This document shows positions 23,134 to 28,572 of a stretch of 28,572 nucleotides of DNA, in pieces. Position 1 is the first letter of the stretch. Every line of letters begins with the position of its first letter. The DNA is taken from contig JAEDDX010000033.1 in NCBI GenBank assembly GCA_016293615.1, positions 1 to 28,572 on the forward strand, in the 5' to 3' direction. Position numbers and translations under genes: made by a program. The notes under the pieces were generated by a model. That model saw nothing but the letters and a program-made list of their open reading frames with translations, searched no databases and was not told the DNA's origin. The DNA is from Acetatifactor sp. (GTDB lineage Bacteria; Bacillota; Clostridia; Lachnospirales; Lachnospiraceae).

Positions 23134-24744
23134 ATGGCAAATTTATCACAGATTAGAAGAGAGCAAATGCTTAGCTTTCTTGAAACACTAAAAGAACAGC
23201 ACAGTGATGATGAATCTCTTATTGCAATCAATCAGATAGAGCGTGAATTGACTGCGAAGAAGTATGGCCTTGTGTGGGAAGAACATGAGGAAGAAGTTGA
23301 TGAAAAGATGAAGACTCACATACCTGTATTTACAGAAGATACTAATAAAGAAATAGTTGGTAATCCAGATAGTGAGGATTTCAATTTCTTGTTAGAAGGA
23401 GATAATCTTCATAGCCTTAAGCTTTTAGAGAAAACACACAAGGGAAAGATAGGCGTAATCTACATCGACCCGCCGTACAATACAGGAAAAAGTTTTATAT
23501 ATGATGATAATTGTGTTGGCGATGATGATGCATTTAAGCATAGTAAATGGATTTCATTTATGTATAGACGCTTAAAGATTGCACGTGAATTATTATCATC
23601 TCAAGGATATATTTTTATTTCAATAAATGACGCTGAAGATGCACAATTGAAATTGCTTTGTGATGAAATTTTTGGAGAGAAACAATTTGTAGGACATCTG
23701 ACATGGGAATCTACAACACAACCAACGAATGCGGGAAGAGCGAGATTTGCATTGCAAAAGAAAGTAGAGTCAATTTTTTGTTATGCGAAGGCAGAAAAAA
23801 TAGATTTTGTTTTAAAACAGATAGATTCAGAAATGAAATATCCACATATGGGTAAGTTTGGACCTTGTAGATTTGAGATTATTGAAAAATCAGATGCTGG
23901 CGCCTATCGCAGAGATTCTATGAAATTCGAAATATTAGGTCAAGCACCAAGAGAAGGCAAACGTTGGCAGATTGGAGAAGATACCGCAAGACAACTTGAA
24001 AAAGAGGGAAAAGTTGAAATAGTAGATGGCATTGTAAAAAAAGCAGTATATCCTGAAGATGAGTTGGACAAAATCAAATTTGAACCATTTTGGTCGCATT
24101 TAACATCTGAAAAAGTTGGAACTGCACAAAACGGAAAAGATGAATTGAACAATATCCTAGGATATGCATCAGGATTTGATACAGTTAAGCCTGTGCAGTT
24201 AATCAAAGAACTATTGTCGCATTTTAGAAATGATGTCACTGTTCTTGATTTCTTTGCTGGGTCGGGAACGACAGGCCAAGCCGTTATGGAATTAAATCAA
24301 GAGGATAGCGGGCATAGAAAATTCATTTTGTGCACAAATAATGATAATGATATTTGCGAAACAATAACGTATAAGCGTTTAGAAAAAATCATGGATGGGA
24401 AAGATGGAATTTTAAAGAATAATTTAAAGTATTTTAAAACTGATTTCGTTGAAAAAGATAGTGAAAAAATCTATGAAGATTTGCTTGAGCATATTGTCGA
24501 GATGATACAACTTCAATTTGGTGTAAAGGTCGATAATGAAAAATATGTAATCATTATGGACGATGAAGAGATGGATGAGTTTGAGAAGAACATTGCTAAT
24601 TATGACAAACTTGAAGCAGTGTTTATAAATCAAGATGTGTTACTTTCAACATCGCAAGAAAGGATGTTAGAGAAAGTAAATACATATATTATTCCAGATT
24701 GTTATTTTGATTTTGAATTAAGGGAGGCTGGCGAGTTATGGTAA
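23134..24744 (+). CDS. Type III restriction-modification Mod subunit (N6-adenine DNA methyltransferase)
   Basis: 536 aa. Motif IV DPPYNTG (from Asp112) comes before motif I DFFAGSGTTGQAV (from Asp372), the beta-class order of type III Mod proteins; DPPY marks amino (N6-adenine) methylation. The stretch 180-350 between them should be the target-recognition domain. The N-terminus (about 1-90) carries a QIRREQMLSFLETLKEQH helical region typical of Mod. The length is at the lower end of the type III family. It uses S-adenosylmethionine to mark one strand of an asymmetric site, and with Res it forms the restriction complex. AGGAG precedes the ATG. It overlaps the res gene by 7 nt, as in most type III operons. 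The recognition site cannot be predicted by eye. Confidence 0.9.
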   Translation: MANLSQIRREQMLSFLETLKEQHSDDESLIAINQIERELTAKKYGLVWEEHEEEVDEKMKTHIPVFTEDTNKEIVGNPDSEDFNFLLEGDNLHSLKLLEKTHKGKIGVIYIDPPYNTGKSFIYDDNCVGDDDAFKHSKWISFMYRRLKIARELLSSQGYIFISINDAEDAQLKLLCDEIFGEKQFVGHLTWESTTQPTNAGRARFALQKKVESIFCYAKAEKIDFVLKQIDSEMKYPHMGKFGPCRFEIIEKSDAGAYRRDSMKFEILGQAPREGKRWQIGEDTARQLEKEGKVEIVDGIVKKAVYPEDELDKIKFEPFWSHLTSEKVGTAQNGKDELNNILGYASGFDTVKPVQLIKELLSHFRNDVTVLDFFAGSGTTGQAVMELNQEDSGHRKFILCTNNDNDICETITYKRLEKIMDGKDGILKNNLKYFKTDFVEKDSEKIYEDLLEHIVEMIQLQFGVKVDNEKYVIIMDDEEMDEFEKNIANYDKLEAVFINQDVLLSTSQERMLEKVNTYIIPDCYFDFELREAGELW

Positions 24745-26948
24745 ATGGCATAATGGATTTTGAATTCCAAAATGATTGTGTAGACTTCCTTATTGATAAG
24801 ACTACTGATGTGGCAAGCAAGCAGATAATTACAATCAAAGCGCCTACAGGTGCGGGTAAGACTGTTATGCTTGTAAAGTATGTTGATGAATATTTAAAGA
24901 ATACTAATGGCAAGACTGCGTTTGTATGGCTTTGTCCTGGCAAGGGAGACCTTGAACAGCAGAGTAAAGACCGTATGGATGAGCTAACACCGCAGCGAGA
25001 TACTCGTACCCTTTTGTATTCTATGCTTATGGGATTTGAAGGTGAGAGCGTTACATTTATTAACTGGGAGCTTGTAACCAAGAAAGGTAATAATGCCTTA
25101 AAGGATGGAGAAAAAGCAAACCTATTTGAAATGATAGCAGCAGCTCACAAAGAAGGTATTAAATTCATTGTTATCATTGACGAGGAACATATGAATAATA
25201 CCAAGAAAGCAGATGATATTATAAATGCTTTTGCTGCTAAGAATATTATTCGAGTATCAGCAACAGCGAACAAAGTTCCACATCATGAATTCTATGAGAT
25301 ACCAGAAGATGAGGTTATTAATGCAGGCCTTATTACACGAGCTATCTATGTAAATGAGGGCGTAGAAGAGAAGCGTGAATATAAAGATGATGACGATTAT
25401 AACTATCTTTTGAAGCTTGCTGATGAAAAGCGAAAAGAAGTGCTTGAGGGGTATAAATTAATTGGCTCTAATATTAGACCTTTGGTTCTTATTCAGTTTC
25501 CAGCTGGTAAGCCTGAAAATATAAAATTTGTTGAAGATAAATTGGCTGAGATGGGTTATACCTATGATAATGGTATGGTTTCAATCTGGATGAGCGATGA
25601 TAAAAAGAATACTGAACATTTAACAGACCTTGATGGTTCACCAGCATTCCTTTTAATGAAACAGGCAATATCTACTGGATGGGATTGTCCGAGAGCAAAG
25701 ATTCTTGTAAAGCTTCGTGAGGGTGGAAGTGAGGATTTTCAGATTCAGACGATTGGTAGAATTCGTCGTATGCCAGAACGTAAGCATTACGGTATCAATA
25801 CTCTTGATTATTGCTATATCTATACGTTTGATGATAACTATAAGACAGGCCTTTTGGCCACAATGGATAAAGCATATCAGGTAAGAAGATTATTCTTAAA
25901 AGATGAAGCTAAGGATTTTGAATTAGTTAAGGAACTTCGTAACCTTGATTTTGATGGTCTTGGAGAAAGAGAAACTCTTGTAAAAGTTTATGAATATTTC
26001 AAGGAAAAATATCATCTAGGAAATGATAAAAGGGTAAATCAGGAAAACCTTGAGGCGGGTGGCTACAACTTTGACCACGAAATAGATAGTAAAATCATGC
26101 AAGGTGAATTCAGAACAATGGATGACCTTGCAACAGGTATGAGTAAGCATAATATCGGTATTAAGACAAAAGTTAATACTCATACTCATGGTATTTATTT
26201 GCTTCATTCTGTAGATGAGATAAAAAAAGTAACTGGTATGCAGTCTCAGAAGGTAAAAAATATCCTTCGTAGAATGTTCAGCAAAGGAAAGAAGACTAAA
26301 TATAAGTTTGTTGCTTTAGAGAATGATGATTTTTATGCATTTATTATCAATAATGTTAAGCAGCTCAAAATGGACTTCAAGCAAGTAACCTCTGGAATGA
26401 GTGTTCAGCTTACTCTTGTTATGGAGCCTAAGACAGCAACATTTAATATCCCAGAGATGGAAATCTATAAGTTCTGTGAAGTTAAGCAAAGACAGCTGAT
26501 GAGAATGAATGCATATCGTGAGTATACGAATGAATTTATTACTGATAAAACTCGAAGCTTGCCTGAACGACTTTTTGAAAGATATTGTGAGAATAATGAC
26601 AAAGTTGAATGGGTATATAAAAACGGAGATACTGGCCAACAGTATTTATCGGTTGTGTATTTGGATGGCCTATTAAAACAATGGTTGTTCTATCCGGATT
26701 ATATAGTGCACATGAAAGATGGTACAGATTGGATTATTGAAACCAAAGGTGGAGAGCAGTCAGGCCATAGTAAGAACATTGATGTACAAGTGGCTAATAA
26801 GTTTAATGCCTTCAAGGAATTTGCTGCTAAGCATAAAATTCATTGGGGATTTGTACGAGACATTGATGAACAATTGTACATTAATAACACCGAATATGTT
26901 GAAGATATGTCTGATGATAGATGGAGACCATTGAGCGAGGAGTTTTAA
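24738..26948 (+). CDS. Type III restriction Res subunit (SF2 helicase - endonuclease)
   Basis: 736 aa. SF2 motor: Walker A APTGAGKT (35-42), DEEH box (148-151), motif III SATAN, and motif VI QTIGRIRRMPER; ISTGWDCPRA is the motif V region. The nuclease is in the C-terminal 100 residues: PD in FYPDYIV (Pro653, Asp654), then ETK in IIETKGGE (Glu668, Lys670), the PD-(D/E)XK core of Res subunits. All catalytic residues are there, so cutting should work. It is shorter than EcoP15I Res, about 970 aa, probably lacking helicase insertions. GGGAGG lies about 10 nt before the ATG. Translation is coupled with mod by the 7-nt overlap, and the GIY-YIG gene begins immediately after the stop. Confidence 0.9.
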   Translation: MVNGIMDFEFQNDCVDFLIDKTTDVASKQIITIKAPTGAGKTVMLVKYVDEYLKNTNGKTAFVWLCPGKGDLEQQSKDRMDELTPQRDTRTLLYSMLMGFEGESVTFINWELVTKKGNNALKDGEKANLFEMIAAAHKEGIKFIVIIDEEHMNNTKKADDIINAFAAKNIIRVSATANKVPHHEFYEIPEDEVINAGLITRAIYVNEGVEEKREYKDDDDYNYLLKLADEKRKEVLEGYKLIGSNIRPLVLIQFPAGKPENIKFVEDKLAEMGYTYDNGMVSIWMSDDKKNTEHLTDLDGSPAFLLMKQAISTGWDCPRAKILVKLREGGSEDFQIQTIGRIRRMPERKHYGINTLDYCYIYTFDDNYKTGLLATMDKAYQVRRLFLKDEAKDFELVKELRNLDFDGLGERETLVKVYEYFKEKYHLGNDKRVNQENLEAGGYNFDHEIDSKIMQGEFRTMDDLATGMSKHNIGIKTKVNTHTHGIYLLHSVDEIKKVTGMQSQKVKNILRRMFSKGKKTKYKFVALENDDFYAFIINNVKQLKMDFKQVTSGMSVQLTLVMEPKTATFNIPEMEIYKFCEVKQRQLMRMNAYREYTNEFITDKTRSLPERLFERYCENNDKVEWVYKNGDTGQQYLSVVYLDGLLKQWLFYPDYIVHMKDGTDWIIETKGGEQSGHSKNIDVQVANKFNAFKEFAAKHKIHWGFVRDIDEQLYINNTEYVEDMSDDRWRPLSEEF

Positions 26949-26949
26949 T

Positions 26950-27603
26950 ATGGGACAGGGTGTAATTTACATATTAACCAATCCATCATTTCCGGAGTAT
27001 GTAAAGATTGGATACGCTGATGATTTAAAACAGCGATTATCTCAACTTAATAGAAGTGAATGTATTCCGTATGCATTCAGAGTATATGCAACTTATGAGG
27101 TTGATTCTCGTTTGTCAGATAAAAAAATTCATTCTATTATTGACCGTATTAATCCAGATTTACGATCAATAGAGAATTTTAATGGTCAGAAACGTGTACG
27201 AGAATTTTATGCTATGACACCGGAAGATGCTTATGGTATTTTGGAGGCAATTGCCGAAATTCATGGGTATGCAGATAGACTTACGAAGTATCAGATGACG
27301 GAATCTGAAAAGCAAGATGAGCAATTAGCACAGGAACTTGATAATGAAAATACAGAACGTGCATCTAATTTCTCTTTTTATGCTTGTAAGATTTCTGTGG
27401 GAGAACAAATAGAATATTATGCTGATCCGGATATCAAAGCTACTGTAGTAGATGACCGAACTGTAGAATTTGAAGGTGAAAGGTATTCTCTCACAGCCTT
27501 AGCTAAGAAATTATCAGGAAAGAAATATGCTATTGCTGGACCTAAGTTCTTTAAGTATAAAGGCGAGTGGCTGAATGATATACGACATAGATTAGGTGTA
27601 TAA
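26950..27603 (+). CDS. GIY-YIG (T5orf172-type) nuclease fused to a RAMA-like domain
   Basis: 217 aa. Residues 1-100 are a GIY-YIG nuclease of the T5orf172 type: GVIYILTNPSF (the GIY strand with Tyr7), VKIGYADDLKQRLSQLNR (Lys19-Ile-Gly21 stands for YIG, Arg29 is the conserved arginine). Residues about 135-217 (ISVGEQIEYYADP, IKATVVDDRTVEFEGERYSLTALAKKL, FKYKGEWLNDIRHRL) resemble RAMA, a small domain found with adenine methylases and thought to read modified DNA. Together it looks like a nuclease guided by methylation state. The ATG follows the res stop by one nucleotide and AGGAG is 7 nt upstream, so it belongs to the same transcript. The nuclease call is firm, the RAMA call less so; DUF4357-type is an alternative name. 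Confidence 0.78.
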   Translation: MGQGVIYILTNPSFPEYVKIGYADDLKQRLSQLNRSECIPYAFRVYATYEVDSRLSDKKIHSIIDRINPDLRSIENFNGQKRVREFYAMTPEDAYGILEAIAEIHGYADRLTKYQMTESEKQDEQLAQELDNENTERASNFSFYACKISVGEQIEYYADPDIKATVVDDRTVEFEGERYSLTALAKKLSGKKYAIAGPKFFKYKGEWLNDIRHRLGV

Positions 27604-27622
27604 GGTTGAAACTATAATCATT

Positions 27623-27670
27623 AAAAGTGAACCCTCCGGGTTCATCGTTACAAAGTTGTGTTCACTTTTT
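27623..27670 (+). terminator. Terminator-like structure after the defence operon
   Basis: AAAAGTGAAC (27623-27632) pairs perfectly with GTTCACTTTT (27660-27669), ending in Ts. A tighter stem TGAACCC/GGGTTCA (27628-27644, loop TCC) uses part of the left arm, so the two compete. The remainder of the gap to 27886 has CGTATAC repeats near 27689 and 27715 but no gene. Confidence 0.55.
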
Positions 27671-27800
27671 AACGATAGCCCTCATTTTCAAGCGTATACT
27701 CTTACCCGATATTCGTATACGGTTCGTATCCGTTTGACTGTAACACTTTGCCTTATTTTGTCTCGATTTGCCATAAAATGTACATTTGTCTGATGGCCAC

Positions 27801-27827
27801 TTGACAGACGAACATTTCTTTTATCAA
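27801..27827 (+). promoter_or_regulatory. Weak promoter candidate for the phosphatase gene
   Basis: A perfect TTGACA (27801-27806) is followed by TATCAA (27822-27827) at a short 15-nt spacing. It is the only -35-like match near the phosphatase start. Confidence 0.25.
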
Positions 27828-27886
27828 AAACTATGCCCGAAATACGCGCAAAACGCGGCAAATCGTGCCTTTTCAGGAGGGAAATT

Positions 27887-28360
27887 ATGAAAATTAAAGT
27901 ACTTTTTATCTGCCACGGCAACATCTGCCGTTCCCCCATGGCGGAGTTTATTTTCAAGGATATGGTTCAGAAGGCCGGTCTGGATGGCAGGTATTATGTT
28001 GCCTCTGCAGCAACGAGTACGGAGGAGATCTGGAATGGTGTGGGCAATCCGGTGTATCCTCCGGCGAGGGAAGAACTGGCGAGGCATGGAATCAGTTGTG
28101 CGGGGAAGCGTGCGGTGCAGCTGACGAGGGCTGATTATGAGAAGTATGATCTTTTGATTGGTATGGATGAGATGAATATCCGTAATATGGAGCGGATGAC
28201 CGGGCATAGGCGTGGGGAGAAGATTTTTAAGCTGTTGGAGTTCGCCGGGAGGAGTCAGGATGTTGCAGATCCTTGGTATACCGGTGATTTTAGACGTACT
28301 TACGAGGATGTTGCAGATGGTTGCGAAGGGCTGTTAAGGTACCTGGAAGATAGTAAATAA
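27887..28360 (+). CDS. Low-molecular-weight protein tyrosine phosphatase
   Basis: 157 aa, the standard size of the LMW-PTP family. The P-loop CHGNICRS gives the nucleophile Cys9 and Arg15 in C(x)5R(S), directly at the N-terminus as expected; the general acid is Asp128 in VADPWYTGDF. Bacterial relatives reverse tyrosine phosphorylation, for example on kinases controlling capsule synthesis, and some act on small phospho-metabolites. AGGAGGG lies 5 nt before the ATG at 27887; the frame is open to 27833, but this would place the P-loop too far in. Base composition returns to the host style here, so this gene marks the right side of the island. The arsenate reductase ArsC of the same fold is less likely, as its extra C-terminal Cys pair is missing. 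Confidence 0.92.
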   Translation: MKIKVLFICHGNICRSPMAEFIFKDMVQKAGLDGRYYVASAATSTEEIWNGVGNPVYPPAREELARHGISCAGKRAVQLTRADYEKYDLLIGMDEMNIRNMERMTGHRRGEKIFKLLEFAGRSQDVADPWYTGDFRRTYEDVADGCEGLLRYLEDSK

Positions 28361-28420
28361 AAGCCATTACTTGAGAGTTGGTGCCGGAGAGTTTAACAAG
28401 AATAAGGAAGCAGCAATCAT

Positions 28421-28479
28421 TCATCAACAAAAAGTCAACAACAAAAAGAGTTAACAACAAAAAATTCACCAACAGAAAG
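28421..28479 (+). repeat. Four degenerate 14-bp direct repeats
   Basis: Units like TCAACAACAAAAAG start at 28421, 28435, 28451 and 28466, the first three differing at one or two positions and the last at two. They lie between the phosphatase and HAD genes. They are A-rich and have no coding frame of note. Confidence 0.6.
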
Positions 28480-28535
28480 AAACCATGCAGTATGAAAGGC
28501 CCGGCAAGGGTACGCATGGTTGTGAGGAAAGAGCG

Positions 28536-28572
28536 ATGACGCAAGCAGTTTTGTTTGATATGGACGGTACAT
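28536..28572 (+). CDS. HAD-family hydrolase, 5' end only
   Basis: Only 12 codons are in the window, reading MTQAVLFDMDGT. FDMDGT is the first HAD motif (DxDGT), where the first Asp is the nucleophile of phosphatases such as Gph or beta-phosphoglucomutase. GAGGAAAG lies about 5 nt before the ATG. The sequence runs off the end, so subfamily cannot be given. Confidence 0.75.
   Translation, partial: MTQAVLFDMDGT

Larger units (their letters stand above)
15785..27886. other. AT-rich accessory island
   Basis: From the end of the ADP-ribosylglycohydrolase gene to the start of the phosphatase gene the sequence becomes plainly AT-rich, and its genes use ATA, TTA, AGA and AAA heavily, unlike both flanks. 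The content (toxin-antitoxin, peptidase-PIN pair, restriction-modification with extra nucleases) is typical of horizontally acquired defence islands. No integrase, transposase, conjugation gene or clear flanking direct repeat was found, so the mode of entry is open and the exact borders are approximate. Confidence 0.7.

Noticed and set aside
18511..27603. BREX or DISARM identity for the defence locus
   Set aside because: No PglZ, BrxL, BrxC, DUF1998 or phospholipase D gene is present; the core is plainly type III Mod-Res.
27689..27739. CGTATAC repeats as an attachment site of the island
   Set aside because: No matching copy was seen at the left edge near 15785, so there is no support for an att pair.
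28421..28479. CRISPR-like repeats
   Set aside because: Units are 14 bp, degenerate and essentially back to back without unique spacers, and no cas gene is near. The Cas4-like domain at about 22360-23100 is fused to a UvrD helicase and is not a cas gene.

Overview
The window looks like a chromosome segment from a Gram-positive anaerobe of the class Clostridia, most likely Lachnospiraceae. This rests on strong AGGAGG-type ribosome sites, lipoproteins with short lipobox signals, a DUF1292 protein next to tcdA, NlpC/P60-SH3 wall hydrolases, GtrII-like membrane proteins, and tightly packed co-directional genes. The assignment is inferred from gene content; no 16S or marker phylogeny is possible here. 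By eye the host part (1-15784 and 27887-28572) has about balanced base composition, while 15785-27886 is clearly AT-rich with a different codon style (many ATA, TTA, AGA codons).

Layout. (1) 160-6572, housekeeping: a CapA-like lipoprotein; an operon of tcdA (tRNA t6A cyclisation), DUF1292 and exodeoxyribonuclease III; a divergent pair of short-chain dehydrogenase (minus) and thioredoxin reductase (plus); then an SH3-NlpC/P60 peptidoglycan hydrolase with its own consensus promoter. (2) 6664-12060, an envelope/export operon: a GtrII-type membrane protein followed by two overlapping ABC exporter half-transporters that probably form a heterodimer, ended by a strong terminator. (3) 12124-13059, a lone lipoprotein. 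(4) 13176-15784, a three-gene ADP-ribose cluster: macrodomain fused to a C-terminal HTH-like region, a VWA protein whose ribosome site is buried in a 12-bp perfect hairpin, and an ADP-ribosylglycohydrolase.

(5) 15785-27886, an AT-rich accessory island. Its first 1.2 kb has no sizeable gene but is dense in symmetric DNA: two 15-19 nt palindromes 31 bp apart, a three-copy switch-like repeat, a four-half-site symmetric array, and a nested 139-bp palindrome enclosing a 26-codon ORF. Then come a predicted toxin-antitoxin pair (XRE HTH fused to a DUF3990 ADP-ribosyltransferase-like domain, plus a 138-aa partner) and a six-gene set reading like one defence operon: HTH-ImmA/IrrE peptidase, DUF4411 PIN-like RNase, UvrD-like helicase with a Cas4/AddB-type Fe-S nuclease domain, type III Mod methyltransferase, type III Res helicase-endonuclease, and a GIY-YIG nuclease fused to a RAMA-like modified-DNA reader. 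No integrase, transposase or phage structural gene is visible.

(6) 27887-28572, back to host-like sequence: a low-molecular-weight protein tyrosine phosphatase and the first 12 codons of a HAD-family hydrolase cut by the window end.

The most interesting parts are the expanded type III restriction locus with two extra nucleases and a peptidase/PIN pair, the regulatory-DNA cluster at 16.28-16.95 kb with a shared TAACAT half-site, and the two independent hairpins that sequester Shine-Dalgarno sequences. An ADP-ribosyl writer candidate and two eraser-type proteins also lie within 5 kb of each other. All functions are read from motifs; none has been tested by alignment.
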